DNA of 64,000 bases from JAVVVD01 sp036652795 (GTDB lineage Bacteria; Bacillota; Clostridia; Christensenellales; CAG-138), in assembly GCA_036652795.1 (NCBI GenBank), contig JAVVVD010000003.1, forward strand, positions 62,001-126,000, given 5' to 3'. Under the pieces are notes generated by a model. The model saw only the letters and a program-made list of their open reading frames with translations, ran no database searches and was not told the origin of the DNA. Shown in pieces: positions 34,347 to 44,369 of the stretch (its first letter is position 1; each line of letters starts with the position of its first letter). Made by a program: the position numbers and the translations under genes.

Positions 34347-36176
34347 CTATTTAGCATTGCCGAGCATCTGCATAAATTCATCGCCCGTAATGGTTTCTTT
34401 TTCAAGCAGATAGTGGGACAGGCTGTGCAGCGCATCCATATCTGCCTTTAATATCTGCACGGCTACCGAATGTGCTTCCTTGACTATATTGACGACCTCC
34501 TGATCTATCTTCGTGGCTGTCTCCGCAGAGCAAGCCAGAGACGCATCCCCGCCAAGGTATTGGTTGCTCACAGTTTCCAGTGCAACCATGCCAAACTGTT
34601 CACTCATGCCATAGCGCGTCACCATAGCGCGGGCTATTCGCGTTGCCTGTTCGATATCATTGCTTGCGCCTGTTGTTATTGATCCGAACACAAGCTCCTC
34701 TGCTGTACGCCCTCCCGTAAGGGTGGATATTTTATTTTTTGCCTCCTGTTTACTCATAAGCTGCCGCTCGCCTTCGTCCAGCTGCATTGTATAGCCCAGT
34801 GCTCCTGAGGTGCGCGGCACGATTGTGATCTTATGCACCGGAGCCGATTCGCTCTGTCGCGCCGCAACGATAGCATGGCCAATCTCATGATAAGCCACGA
34901 TCTCCTTTTCTTTTGGCGATATCACCGCACCTTTGCGTTGATAACCTGCAATAACCACCTCAACGCACTCCTCAAGGTCGCTCTGGGTAACGATATTTCT
35001 ACCCATGCGCACAGCTCTTAGTGCCGCCTCGTTCACGATGTTGGCAAGATCTGCGCCTGAAGCGCCGCTAGTCGCGCGAGCCACCGCGTTATAATCCACA
35101 CTTTTGTCCATTTTAACATCAACAGAATGAACCTTAAGTATATCCTCGCGCCCTTTCAGATCGGGCAGTTCCACTGGAATTCGCCTGTCAAAACGGCCGG
35201 GGCGCAGCAGCGCCTTATCCAGCGTTTCTGGGCGGTTGGTGGCGGCAAGTATCACCACCCCATTTTTACCATCGAAGCCATCCATCTCCGTAAGCAACTG
35301 GTTTAGCGTCTGCTCGCGCTCGTCGTTGCCACCCATGCCTCCGTTGTCGCGTTTTTTACCTATTGTATCTATTTCGTCTATAAACACGATGCAGGGCGCC
35401 TTTTCACTGGCCTGTTTGAACAGATCTCGCACCTTGGCCGCGCCCATGCCAACGAACATTTCAACAAATTCCGAACCTGATATTGAAAAGAAAGGTACCT
35501 GCGCTTCCCCCGCAACCGCCCTTGCAAGCAGCGTTTTGCCTGTGCCCGGTGGGCCCACAAGCAATGCTCCCTTTGGCAGCTTCGCACCAATGGAAGCATA
35601 CTTTGACGGGTTGTGCAGAAAATCTACAATTTCAAGCAATGCCTCCTTGGCCTCATCCTGCCCCGCCACATCTTTAAATGTTTTTCCGGTTTGAGCCTCA
35701 ACATATATCTTTGCATTGGACTTGCCGAACGTCATTGCGTTAGCGCCGCCCATGCTACCTTGCATCTTACGCACAAGCATACGCCCCAACGCAGCAAACA
35801 GCAGCACCGGCAATATCCATGTGAGCACAAATGAAAGCAGCGGCGAGGCCTGGGTAGGTATCTGTTCGGTAAATTTCACCCCTGAGGCATGCAATCTGTC
35901 CACAAGGCTATCATCCGGCCATATTCCAGTTTCATACATGCGTTCTTTGCCGTCTTCATCCTTTGATATAAAGCTTATTAGCCCTTCGGTTTCACTGCGC
36001 CCAACCTGAGTTACTGTGCCTGCATCCAGCATGTCAATAAATTCATCATAGCCCACCTCATGCACCTGCGCCTCCATTATGGATGGAAACACGATGGCAT
36101 TTAGCAGCAATATTACAAGGCCGGCCACGATACAATAATAGATCAGCGGCTTCTTGGACGGTTTTTGTTCTTTCAT
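34347..36176 (-). CDS. ftsH: Membrane ATP-dependent zinc metalloprotease FtsH
   Basis: A 609-residue protease: two N-terminal helices with a short external loop, AAA domain with GPPGTGKTLLARAVAGEA, Walker B IVFIDEIDTIG and second region of homology TNRPETLDKALLRPGRFDRR, then the zinc motif HEIGH and a distal Asp-containing helix. It degrades membrane and regulatory proteins. AGGAGG lies 10 nt before ATG 36176 but only 4 nt before GTG 36182, so either is possible. Confidence 0.95.
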   Translation of the reverse strand: MKEQKPSKKPLIYYCIVAGLVILLLNAIVFPSIMEAQVHEVGYDEFIDMLDAGTVTQVGRSETEGLISFISKDEDGKERMYETGIWPDDSLVDRLHASGVKFTEQIPTQASPLLSFVLTWILPVLLFAALGRMLVRKMQGSMGGANAMTFGKSNAKIYVEAQTGKTFKDVAGQDEAKEALLEIVDFLHNPSKYASIGAKLPKGALLVGPPGTGKTLLARAVAGEAQVPFFSISGSEFVEMFVGMGAAKVRDLFKQASEKAPCIVFIDEIDTIGKKRDNGGMGGNDEREQTLNQLLTEMDGFDGKNGVVILAATNRPETLDKALLRPGRFDRRIPVELPDLKGREDILKVHSVDVKMDKSVDYNAVARATSGASGADLANIVNEAALRAVRMGRNIVTQSDLEECVEVVIAGYQRKGAVISPKEKEIVAYHEIGHAIVAARQSESAPVHKITIVPRTSGALGYTMQLDEGERQLMSKQEAKNKISTLTGGRTAEELVFGSITTGASNDIEQATRIARAMVTRYGMSEQFGMVALETVSNQYLGGDASLACSAETATKIDQEVVNIVKEAHSVAVQILKADMDALHSLSHYLLEKETITGDEFMQMLGNAK

Positions 36177-36310
36177 CAACACATATCCTCCTATGCGTAT
36201 ATCATTTTATATTTACATTATATCGTCAAAAATTATCAAAGCAAGCAGAGATGCGCTCGCGAAGGTGTTTTGCACGGATATTGCGTTAATCTGGCAGATT
36301 CAATTTTTAC

Positions 36311-36338
36311 GGCTGCCTAAAATTACTTTTAGGCAGCC
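36311..36338. terminator. 12-bp hairpin between the C_GCAxxG gene and ftsH
   Basis: GGCTGCCTAAAA pairs perfectly with TTTTAGGCAGCC around TTAC. On the minus strand GTAAAAATTG follows. Probably the terminator of the C_GCAxxG gene. Confidence 0.6.
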
Positions 36339-36410
36339 TTGCTTTAGGTGAGCTGTACGGTATTACAAGCATATTGAGGTGGCAGGCAGAATTTTCGTGT
36401 GTTTCTTAAG

Positions 36411-36441
36411 TGCGTTTGCGCTACCTTTTTTTGCAAACGCA
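36411..36441. other. Hairpin at the end of the C_GCAxxG gene
   Basis: TGCGTTTGC (36411-36419) pairs with GCAAACGCA (36433-36441) around a 13-nt T-rich loop, 3 nt past the stop codon. It may be a second 3' stem of the same transcript. Confidence 0.45.
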
Positions 36442-36443
36442 TC

Positions 36444-36890
36444 TTAGTCATCCTGCAATATCTTATCCAACAGTTCGCATGCCAGCGCTATACAGCTTGG
36501 GCATACGCGTTTGCGCGCACCGCTGTTCATAGCGTTTGCGCTGCCCTCCGGCGTAGCGATATCGTGGCCTAGCAGCGCGCTGCAATCCACATAGCCCAAC
36601 TCCTGTTTAAAGCCCGCAAGCAGCTTGTTGCACAGCATATTGGTACGTGCCTTAGCTTGCTTTGCATCCTGCCCTTGTGTTCTTCCGGCATAAAGCCCCA
36701 GCACCGCTACAGCGCCGGAGAGCGCGCCGCACAGCATACCATTGCCGGCAACTCCGCCGCCAAAGCCCTCGCAAAGTCGAAGCGCCGTGGGTTCATCAAG
36801 GCCGAAATCCTCACAGTATGCTATAAGCACCGATTGCGCACAGTTGCAGCCCGCCGCCGATGAGGCAAGCGCCATATCTTTACGATTCAT
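36444..36890 (-). CDS. C_GCAxxG_C_C family redox-like protein
   Basis: A 148-residue cysteine-rich protein of the C_GCAxxG_C_C family: CNCAQSVLIAYCEDFG, FGGGVAGNGMLCGALSGAV, and closing cysteines in RKRVCPSCIALACELL. The cysteine spacing suggests a metal or electron-transfer centre; no function is established. It stands alone between ftsH and the opp operon. Confidence 0.8.
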   Translation of the reverse strand: MNRKDMALASSAAGCNCAQSVLIAYCEDFGLDEPTALRLCEGFGGGVAGNGMLCGALSGAVAVLGLYAGRTQGQDAKQAKARTNMLCNKLLAGFKQELGYVDCSALLGHDIATPEGSANAMNSGARKRVCPSCIALACELLDKILQDD

Positions 36891-36967
36891 ATCATTTGCC
36901 TTTCATTATTTACTTTCATATGCCTATGATAACATCTGGCGCACATCCATTACAACCTATAAGCGCT

Positions 36968-37939
36968 TTAATCATACAGATGGCATGCTACTTGCCTTCC
37001 CTTTACCTGTTTCATCTGCGGCTCCTGAGTAGAGCAGACATCCGTTGCATATGGGCAACGCGTATGGAAGCGGCAACCTGATGGCGGGTTTACAGGGCTT
37101 GGAATCTCGCCATTTAGCATACTCTTGTCCTCCTTGCGCATTGTAGGATCAGGTTTTGGCACCGCCTCAAGCAGAAATTTGGTGTATGGGTGAAGTGGCT
37201 CTACATATATATCCTTTGTGTTTCCAATCTCGCACACCACACCAAGGAACATCACACACACCCTGTCTGAAAGGTATCTCACCACCGAAAGGTCGTGCGA
37301 GATGAACAGATATGTCAGCGCCATCTCCTGCTGTAGGTCGCCAAGAAGGTTAAGAATTTGGGATTGTATTGAAACATCCAGCGCGGATACTGGCTCATCA
37401 CATACGATAAGCCGCGGATTAAGCGCAAGCGCACGCGCGATGCCAACACGTTGCCGCTGCCCGCCGGAAAACTGGTGCGGATACCTGTACATAAATTCAG
37501 TGCGTATACCTGTTTTGCGCAACAGCTCCTCAACGCGGGCTGTAACCTCAGCCTTTGTGGAGCATACCTTATGTGTTATTAGCGGCTCAGCAACTACATC
37601 GTGTATCCTCATGCGCGGATTGATTGAAGCATATGGATCCTGAAAAACGATCTGCATCTGCTTGCGAAGTATGCGCATCTGCTCCGGCTTCAGCTTTGAA
37701 AGATCCTGCCCATCGAATTTAACCGTTCCACTCGTAGGTTCGATAAGATTAAGTATGAGCCGGCCTAGAGTGGACTTTCCGCATCCTGATTCACCCACAA
37801 GCGCAAGTGTTTCACCTTCATATATATTGAAGCTAACGTCTGTAACGGCATGCACAACGGCCCTTCCGCCCGACCACATACTTGAGGACGCCTTAAATTC
37901 CTTTGTAAGTCCTGATAGCTCAACAAGTTTTGTGTTCAT
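36968..37939 (-). CDS. oppF: Oligopeptide ABC transporter ATPase OppF
   Basis: A 323-residue ATPase: Walker A GESGCGKSTLGRLILNLIEP, signature FSGGQRQRVGIARAL, Walker B LIVCDEPVSALDVSIQ, and the C-terminal oligopeptide/dipeptide extension with CRFHTRCPYA whose cysteines may hold an iron-sulfur cluster. It overlaps oppD by ATGA. Confidence 0.93.
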   Translation of the reverse strand: MNTKLVELSGLTKEFKASSSMWSGGRAVVHAVTDVSFNIYEGETLALVGESGCGKSTLGRLILNLIEPTSGTVKFDGQDLSKLKPEQMRILRKQMQIVFQDPYASINPRMRIHDVVAEPLITHKVCSTKAEVTARVEELLRKTGIRTEFMYRYPHQFSGGQRQRVGIARALALNPRLIVCDEPVSALDVSIQSQILNLLGDLQQEMALTYLFISHDLSVVRYLSDRVCVMFLGVVCEIGNTKDIYVEPLHPYTKFLLEAVPKPDPTMRKEDKSMLNGEIPSPVNPPSGCRFHTRCPYATDVCSTQEPQMKQVKGRQVACHLYD

Positions 37940-38913
37940 TTCATCACCTCATCATCAAGCAGGAAGCAACGCGCGTAGTGCCCGTCGCCCGCCCGGTACA
38001 GCTCCGGCTCGCGCATAGTGCATATCTTCATCGCCCTATCGCAGCGCGGGCAGAAACGGCAGCCCTTGGGGAGCTGCAATAGATTTGGTACAAGGCCGCG
38101 TATGGTATGCAGGCGTTCCTTTTCTGCGGTAATTTTAGGTATTGAGCTTAACAGCCCGGATGTATACGGATGCAGCGGGTTTTTAAACAGCTCGTATATA
38201 TTTGCCTGTTCAAGTATCTTGCCTGCATACATCACATAAACGTAATCGCACAGTTCCGCAACAACGCCCAGATTATGCGTTATCATTATTATTGAGGTAT
38301 TCTTCTCCCGTTGAAGCTTGCGCATTAGATGGAGGATCTGTGCCTCTATCGTCACGTCCAGCGCGGTAGTCGGTTCGTCCGCAATCATCAAAAGCGGGTT
38401 GCACACCATCGCCATGCCTATCATCACGCGTTGGCGCAGGCCGCCCGAAAGCTGGTGCGGATAGGATTTATACCGCTTTTCGGGTTCCGATATTCCTACC
38501 TGTTCGAATATTTCTATCGTGCGCCGCTTTGCCTCGGCGGGATTCGCATTTTGGTGCAGCAATATTGCTTCCGACACCTGCCTGCCAACAGTATATACGG
38601 GGTTAAGCGACGTCATCGGCTCCTGAAATATCATTGATATCCTGTTGCCGCGTATATCGTCCATTTGCGCCCTGGTTTTTTCGAGTAGATTAGCCCCTTC
38701 AAGCGTTATCGTTCCCTCAGCAACACGGCCGGGATACTGCAATAGCTGCATTATAGACATAGCCGTCATGCTTTTTCCACAGCCGGACTCGCCTACAATA
38801 CCCACAACGCTTCCGTATGGTACATCTATATCTATCCCATCTACGGCAGGAACTACGCCATTTTTTGTGAAAAATTGAGTTTTAAGTCCTCTTATTTCAA
38901 GCAGATTTTCCAT
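37936..38913 (-). CDS. oppD: Oligopeptide ABC transporter ATPase OppD
   Basis: A 325-residue ATPase: Walker A GESGCGKSMTAMSIMQLL, signature LSGGLRQRVMIGMAM, Walker B LLMIADEPTTALDVTIE, and the C-terminal CRFCPRCDRAM motif. It forms the ATPase heterodimer with OppF. Confidence 0.93.
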   Translation of the reverse strand: MENLLEIRGLKTQFFTKNGVVPAVDGIDIDVPYGSVVGIVGESGCGKSMTAMSIMQLLQYPGRVAEGTITLEGANLLEKTRAQMDDIRGNRISMIFQEPMTSLNPVYTVGRQVSEAILLHQNANPAEAKRRTIEIFEQVGISEPEKRYKSYPHQLSGGLRQRVMIGMAMVCNPLLMIADEPTTALDVTIEAQILHLMRKLQREKNTSIIMITHNLGVVAELCDYVYVMYAGKILEQANIYELFKNPLHPYTSGLLSSIPKITAEKERLHTIRGLVPNLLQLPKGCRFCPRCDRAMKICTMREPELYRAGDGHYARCFLLDDEVMK

Positions 38914-38926
38914 ATTCAGCCTCCCC

Positions 38927-39880
38927 TCAATCCTTCATATACGGATCGAGCGTATCGCGCAGCGCATCCCCAAGGAAGTTGAATGCAAGCACCAATATCA
39001 ATATTACCACACCTGGGCAAAGCGTTGATACCGGGGTTTGTGATAGATATTTTTTGCTGCGAAATACCATCAGTCCCCAGCTTGTGGATGGTGGCTGTGC
39101 GCCGACGCCAAGAAAAGACAGGCTTGATTCGGAAAGTATGTTTCCTGGTACGTTTATGGTAAAGAGCACTATCAGCGATGGTATGCAGTTTGGCAGTATG
39201 TGGCGAAATATCAGCGTCATGTTCTTTACGCCTATGGATTTGCCCGCCTCCACATATTCCTTCTCACGCAGCGACAATGCCTGCGCCCGCACAACCCTGG
39301 CCGTTCCCGCCCAGCTCACAAAGCTGAGTGCAATAAATATTGTAAGCAGTCCGGTGCCTATCGTGTATGCAATCAGCATCGCCAGCAGCAGCGATGGGAA
39401 TGCCAGCAGCACATCCGCAACACGCATTATGATAAAATCCACCTTGCCGCCGTAAAATCCCGCTATTAACCCCAGTAGCGTGCCTATCGTCATAGCTATA
39501 AGCGTTGGCAGAAGGCCGACCAGCAACGATACGCGTGAACCATATATTAGGCGCGAAAATACATCCCGCCCAAATTCATCCGTGCCCAGCCAGTGAGCAG
39601 CCGACGGCTTTTGCAGCCTTTCAGAAAGCTGTTGCGCATTGGGATCGTATGGCGCTACAAGCGGTGCAAATATTGCAGCCAATATAAACATCAATATGAT
39701 GATTGCGGATATCAGCGCAAGCTTATTAGTGCAAAACATATCCTTGAGTTTATCCCACAGCGTATCGCTTTGAGCAAGCTCCGCCTCCGCGTTTTCTTCC
39801 ATATGCACAGGCGTAGCGGCGTCCTGAGGAATATCTCGGTTTATGCTTGGGTTGAATTTGTCGTTGTGATTTTCATTCAT
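38927..39880 (-). CDS. oppC: Oligopeptide ABC transporter permease OppC
   Basis: A 317-residue permease: a hydrophilic N-terminal tail, then an OppC-type N-terminal segment (WDKLKDMFCTNKLALISAII) and six helices, with the EAA loop around REKEYVEAGKSIGVKNM. ATG 39880 is supported by GGCAGG 8 nt upstream; an earlier in-frame start would run into oppB. Confidence 0.9.
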   Translation of the reverse strand: MNENHNDKFNPSINRDIPQDAATPVHMEENAEAELAQSDTLWDKLKDMFCTNKLALISAIIILMFILAAIFAPLVAPYDPNAQQLSERLQKPSAAHWLGTDEFGRDVFSRLIYGSRVSLLVGLLPTLIAMTIGTLLGLIAGFYGGKVDFIIMRVADVLLAFPSLLLAMLIAYTIGTGLLTIFIALSFVSWAGTARVVRAQALSLREKEYVEAGKSIGVKNMTLIFRHILPNCIPSLIVLFTINVPGNILSESSLSFLGVGAQPPSTSWGLMVFRSKKYLSQTPVSTLCPGVVILILVLAFNFLGDALRDTLDPYMKD

Positions 39881-39893
39881 GCTTTTGACCTGC

Positions 39894-40811
39894 CTATTCT
39901 CTAATCCGTGGATCAAGGAAGGAATATAGTATATCAGCCGCCATATTACCCAGTATTATTATTGCGGTTGAAAATACCACCGCGCCTTGAAGCAGCGGCA
40001 TATCCCTGTTGTTGATTGCGCTCACCGTCAGCATACCTATACCGCCTATACCAAACACGCTTTCCGTTATTACAGCGCCGGATAGCAGACTTGCAAATTG
40101 AATCGCCATCATCGTTACTACCGGCATCATTGAGTTTTTTAGCGCATGTTTGGGCACGATACGCCGCTCCGTAAGCCCCTTTGCGCGAGCCGTGCGGATA
40201 TAATCATTGCGCATTACCTCAAGCAGATTTGATCTTGTCATGCGCGCGATAGAGCCTGCCGAAGACCAGCCCAATATCAGCGAAGGCATCACCATATGCT
40301 TCCATGATGAAAAGCCCGATATTGGCAGTATCCCCAGCACATAGCCAAATATATATTGCAGCAGCATTGCCCCCCAAAATATCGGCAGCGATATTCCGGC
40401 AAGTGAAAAGCCCATGAGAATACGATCCAGCAGGCTGTTTTTCTTTATTGCGGAAACTATGCCTACGGGTATTCCGATCACCCACGAAACCATTGCCGCC
40501 ACCACTGCGAGCTTTACGGTATTGGGGAACGCTTCCGCTATCAGCGTGGATACCTGCCTGTTAAGCTTGTAGGAGCGACCAAAATCGCCCTGAACGGCAT
40601 TACCCACATACCTTGCAAAGCGCGTAAGCACGGGGTCGTTTAATCCCATCTCCTCCGTTACCCGCTCTATCACCGCATCGCTTGCCTTTTCACCCATCAT
40701 TATGGCTATAGGGTTGCCCGGAAGCACCTGCAAAAGCAGAAAGATTATCAATACAACAACCAATATAAGCGGTATTGAGATCAGTATCCTCTTGATGATG
40801 TATTTGACCAT
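39894..40811 (-). CDS. oppB: Oligopeptide ABC transporter permease OppB
   Basis: A 305-residue permease of the DppB/OppB type: first helix ILISIPLILVVVLIIFLLLQ then LPGNPIAIMMG, EAA loop RNDYIRTARAKGLTERRI. It is followed 13 nt later by oppC. Confidence 0.92.
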   Translation of the reverse strand: MVKYIIKRILISIPLILVVVLIIFLLLQVLPGNPIAIMMGEKASDAVIERVTEEMGLNDPVLTRFARYVGNAVQGDFGRSYKLNRQVSTLIAEAFPNTVKLAVVAAMVSWVIGIPVGIVSAIKKNSLLDRILMGFSLAGISLPIFWGAMLLQYIFGYVLGILPISGFSSWKHMVMPSLILGWSSAGSIARMTRSNLLEVMRNDYIRTARAKGLTERRIVPKHALKNSMMPVVTMMAIQFASLLSGAVITESVFGIGGIGMLTVSAINNRDMPLLQGAVVFSTAIIILGNMAADILYSFLDPRIRE

Positions 40812-40848
40812 TATATGGTAGTCACCCGTCCCTTCGTCAGAGATATAT

Positions 40849-40893
40849 ATCAGAAGACTGAGCGAGAATAGTAAGCTCTCCCAGTCTTCTGAT
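40849..40893 (-). other. Perfect hairpin between oppA and oppB
   Basis: ATCAGAAGACTG (40849-40860) pairs exactly with CAGTCTTCTGAT (40882-40893), with a further GAG/CTC inside. No T tract follows. Like the hairpin after btuF, it sits between a binding-protein gene and its permease gene and probably sets a binding-protein excess. Confidence 0.75.
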
Positions 40894-40927
40894 AATCAGC
40901 TATTTTAATTACCCTTTATTGTGGCTC

Positions 40928-42616
40928 TTAGCCATCCAGTGAGACGCTCCAATAACGGCTATCACTCCAGCCTGCCCAATGAGGCACATAATTCTGCACC
41001 CTGCTGTTGAAAGCAAACACATGCTCAAGGTTGAACAGCGGTAACCACGCCGCATCATCCTGGATAACAAGCTTTTCAAGCGCCTGATACTCAGCTATAC
41101 GCTCATCAACATCAACTATATAGCGGGCGTTTACGATGCGCTCCATAGCCTCTGCATTGGTATAGTTAAAGGAGCGTGTAACCGTGCCGGTGGGATTAAA
41201 GAACGTATATATGAAGTTGTCCGGATCATTGAAATCAGCCGACCAGCTGCTCATGTACATACCCAGTTCACCAGTGCGGCGCACATCAAACCACGTCGCC
41301 TCGTCCATCTGCTCAATCTTTACATTTATGCCTATTTCGCCAAACTGTGCCTGAACGATCTCATTTATAGCCAATGTGCTTGGCGAATCAGTGCTTTGGG
41401 ATATTACCATATCAAAGCCGTCTGGATAGCCTGCCTCTTTGAGCAGCGCCTTTGCCTGTTCAACATTATACTCTATTGCCGGCAGTTTTGCATTATAGCC
41501 TACCAATCCCGGCGGGAATATACCGTTTGCAACAGTGCCTTTGCCATAATACATGGAATCCAGTATTGCCTGACGGTCTATCGCCATCTGCATCGCCTTG
41601 CGTACCAACACATTGTTGAACGGCTCAATGCTTTCGTTGATTGAATAATAATACGTTCCAAGGCGCGGAGCCTCGACTAGATATCCATTCCAATCTGTAA
41701 GGTTCTGATAGTATTCAATTTGCTCGCGGGAATCATCAAGATCAAGCATATCTATCTTGCCTGCATCAAACATCATGCGGCGCGTATCGTTATCCGCAAC
41801 CACAAACCTAAGTATGCCATCGATTGCCGAAGCTCCGCCCCAGTAATCTTTAAATGTCTCAAGATATATGTGATCGTTGAGCACCCATTCTTTAAGCATG
41901 AACGGGCCTGTGCCTACAGTAAATTTAGGATCTACGCCAAGCAGGCTGCCAGTTATCCCACCGCCCTCTTTATCTGCCAGCTCGCCGGCTTCGCGGTTAT
42001 ATATTGAAAACCCAGGCACGCAGCAGTTTGCCAGGAATGGCGCATAGGCCTGCTCTAGCACTATTTCAAATGTAAGGTTATCGATTATATTCAAACCCAC
42101 GCCCGCTATTGTTGTGGCTTTACCATCCAGCATATCCTGCGCACCGGCGATCATATTCATGCAATCGGTATTTTTTGCAAGCCTTGCAGGGTTGAGCATC
42201 CTATCAATTGTATACAGCACATCGTCTGCCTCAAGCGTCTCACCATTGTGGAACAATACGCCATCGCGCAGATGGAAGGTATAGGTCAGTCCATCAGCGG
42301 ATATTTCCCATTTTTCGGCAAGCGATGGAACAAGCTCCGAGCTGCCGCCTTCAGTGGCTTTTACGGTTACGAGCGTATCGTAAATATTCTGAGGGACCAT
42401 GTAATCTTCTGTAGTAAGCTGCACATCCGCAGTTTCTATTTCTGTGGCGCCCGCAATACGCATCACGTTTTTCTCATATCCATCGTCATAGGCGATCTGT
42501 GTCGGCGTGCCGGTGCCGCTATCTTCATTATCGTCCGTGACCGGGCCGCCAGAACAGCCAACGAGCAAAGCTATCCCCATAATAACAACCATAAATAAGG
42601 CTATTTTCTTTTTCAT
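40928..42616 (-). CDS. oppA: Oligopeptide-binding lipoprotein OppA
   Basis: A 562-residue lipoprotein, lipobox LLVGCSGG. The family 5 extracellular solute-binding fold is clear from LAEKWEISADGLTYTFHLRD, GVLFHNGETLEADDVLYTID and VRKAMQMAIDRQAILD. It captures peptides, dipeptides or a similar ligand for OppBCDF. First gene of the opp operon, with GGAGGGGG before the ATG. Confidence 0.92.
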   Translation of the reverse strand: MKKKIALFMVVIMGIALLVGCSGGPVTDDNEDSGTGTPTQIAYDDGYEKNVMRIAGATEIETADVQLTTEDYMVPQNIYDTLVTVKATEGGSSELVPSLAEKWEISADGLTYTFHLRDGVLFHNGETLEADDVLYTIDRMLNPARLAKNTDCMNMIAGAQDMLDGKATTIAGVGLNIIDNLTFEIVLEQAYAPFLANCCVPGFSIYNREAGELADKEGGGITGSLLGVDPKFTVGTGPFMLKEWVLNDHIYLETFKDYWGGASAIDGILRFVVADNDTRRMMFDAGKIDMLDLDDSREQIEYYQNLTDWNGYLVEAPRLGTYYYSINESIEPFNNVLVRKAMQMAIDRQAILDSMYYGKGTVANGIFPPGLVGYNAKLPAIEYNVEQAKALLKEAGYPDGFDMVISQSTDSPSTLAINEIVQAQFGEIGINVKIEQMDEATWFDVRRTGELGMYMSSWSADFNDPDNFIYTFFNPTGTVTRSFNYTNAEAMERIVNARYIVDVDERIAEYQALEKLVIQDDAAWLPLFNLEHVFAFNSRVQNYVPHWAGWSDSRYWSVSLDG

Positions 42617-42677
42617 TTAATTTTCCCCCTCCATTGTGTTTCTTTGCTTATTGTAATCCAGCAGTTTTACAATGTGT

Positions 42678-42705
42678 ACTGTATATATTGCTTGAAATGT
42701 TGCAA
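42678..42705 (-). promoter_or_regulatory. Possible opp promoter
   Basis: On the minus strand TTGCAA (42700-42705), a 16-bp spacer and TACAGT (42678-42683) precede oppA by about 60 nt. Confidence 0.4.
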
Positions 42706-42757
42706 AAACTGCTATACGCTGCTTTTGTACGCAAAAAAAGTTTTTCGATATCAGAAG

Positions 42758-42786
42758 CTGTCAAAAAAACGGCCCAAGGGCCGTTT
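42758..42786 (-). terminator. Terminator of the sigma/anti-sigma operon
   Basis: AAACGGCCC pairs with GGGCCGTTT around a 2-nt loop, and the minus strand continues with TTTTGACAG, an excellent intrinsic terminator 21 nt past the anti-sigma stop. Confidence 0.88.
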
Positions 42787-42807
42787 AAATGCGCATATAT
42801 TGTTATT

Positions 42808-43749
42808 TCACTTTGTCCATCCAAGCAATCTGCATACAATCAGGAGTACGCAATATATTGGAAGCATCAGCAGCAGTATCCCCGTAAAGTCCCGCAGCAG
42901 TGTGTATGATGCGAATTCCAGCCCCTTAACACATATTTGACTAACCATATATGCAATAGGCAGCATCGTAAAGCGTATAATGTTTTTTCGTATTGCGATT
43001 TTTTTTCTAAATATTATCCATGCGGCTATTCCTGCCGCACTTACACACATAGCAAGTGAAAAATAGTATGACAACGCCAATCTTGGCAGCGTGACTATAT
43101 TTTCTTCGCCATTCCCGAATATCAAAACATCGCCGGTATTTCCGTGTGTTTCACTATAAACGCCAGGCGTCGTCTGATCCACGGAATAATAGTAGATCGC
43201 CTTCACGCTGCGGTACCCTCCGCCATCATCCCCATTCAAAACAAAGCTCTTTTCTTTGCCCTTTGAAACGTATCTGTTCCAAAGCGAATCCCACAGCGTA
43301 ATATGGTACGTATATTCTTCGATCTCATCGCCATCCACGACATCCGAACGATACTCTGAAACATTCCACCCCGCCGTCTCCGGGCCCACATTCACAAGGA
43401 TGCATCCATCGCCCAGCTCACTTAAGCTAACCATGCTGCTATCATACTTTAGCGGTATTGGCTCTGTGACATATATTATTCCAAGCAGCATCATGGCAAC
43501 AACCAGCGCACTCGATATGCCTACTACCATCAGTTTATTTCTAAAAAGCTTTTTTTTGATCGATGCCAACGGCGCCTTATCGCTATCCGGCGGCACCTTC
43601 ATGCTTTTGCGCATATTGCTTAATCTGTTTTTACATTCGCTGCACCCATTTAGATGCTCCTTTACCAGCGCCTTACTATCCTCACTAAGCATCTCCTCCG
43701 CATATAGCGGTAGCAGATCCCCGATAACATCACAGGTGATTTTATCCAT
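42808..43749 (-). CDS. Zinc-finger transmembrane anti-sigma factor
   Basis: A 313-residue protein with a cytoplasmic anti-sigma zinc finger (MDKITCDVIGDLLPLYAEEM then HLNGCSEC), a first helix (about 72-93), an extracellular domain of about 130 residues of unknown type, and three more C-terminal helices. ATG 43749 overlaps the sigma stop (TAATG), so the two are coupled. It should sequester the ECF sigma factor until an envelope signal releases it. Confidence 0.85.
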   Translation of the reverse strand: MDKITCDVIGDLLPLYAEEMLSEDSKALVKEHLNGCSECKNRLSNMRKSMKVPPDSDKAPLASIKKKLFRNKLMVVGISSALVVAMMLLGIIYVTEPIPLKYDSSMVSLSELGDGCILVNVGPETAGWNVSEYRSDVVDGDEIEEYTYHITLWDSLWNRYVSKGKEKSFVLNGDDGGGYRSVKAIYYYSVDQTTPGVYSETHGNTGDVLIFGNGEENIVTLPRLALSYYFSLAMCVSAAGIAAWIIFRKKIAIRKNIIRFTMLPIAYMVSQICVKGLEFASYTLLRDFTGILLLMLPIYCVLLIVCRLLGWTK

Positions 43750-44231
43750 TATATATCCTCCATTTGCATCTGAATCTTCCTTTTTGCGCGGTAATATGTG
43801 ACGCAAGCCCAATTTTCACTTTTATCAAAAACATTCGCTATCTGCGAAAATGACAGCTCTCCGAAAAGCCTTAGCATGAAAACCTCCTTATACGGTTCGC
43901 CAAGTCCATGGATTATCTCATGTATACGCAGCGAGGATTCTTTATCCTCCAATTTTTGCGCCATATCCCAGCTGTCGGCGATTGTTTCTGCATCTACGTA
44001 ATCGGCTATTTTCCGTTGTTTTCTAATATGCGAATAATAACTGTTTTTCGCTATCTGGCATAGCCAAACACGAATGTCGCAATTCCCCTTAAATCCGTCA
44101 AGCCCTTTCATTGCTTTAAAAAATGTCTCGTCGGCAATTTCTTCCGCAATACTCTCATCCCCAGATAAACCCTTTATATATAGAAATATGTCTTTGAAAT
44201 ATGTTTTATATATCTCTTCAAGCTCTGTCAC
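43749..44231 (-). CDS. ECF-type RNA polymerase sigma factor
   Basis: A 160-residue sigma-70 family member with only regions 2 and 4: region 2 includes ADETFFKAMKGLDGFKG and DIRVWLCQIAKNSYYSHIRK; region 4 is EPYKEVFMLRLFGELSFSQI, then ENWACVTYYRAKRKIQ. GTG 44231 is chosen because AGGAGG lies 8 nt upstream. The target genes are not visible. Confidence 0.88.
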   Translation of the reverse strand: MTELEEIYKTYFKDIFLYIKGLSGDESIAEEIADETFFKAMKGLDGFKGNCDIRVWLCQIAKNSYYSHIRKQRKIADYVDAETIADSWDMAQKLEDKESSLRIHEIIHGLGEPYKEVFMLRLFGELSFSQIANVFDKSENWACVTYYRAKRKIQMQMEDI

Positions 44232-44286
44232 ATTTTCACCTCCTCTTATATATAAGACTCGGATATACAATTAATCTTACAGCAAA

Positions 44287-44337
44287 ATGCCGCGCAGGAT
44301 AAAAATAATCCTTATCCGTATAAAACGGGCGCGGCAT
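44287..44337 (-). terminator. Structured 3' end of the EAL gene or leader of the sigma gene
   Basis: ATGCCGCGC (44287-44295) pairs with GCGCGGCAT (44329-44337) and encloses a smaller GGATAA/TTATCC stem. It lies between the sigma gene start and the EAL gene stop, both on the minus strand. No clear T tract. Confidence 0.4.
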
Positions 44338-44369
44338 AGTCTGCCTAAGTCGTTGCCCATATCGGGCTA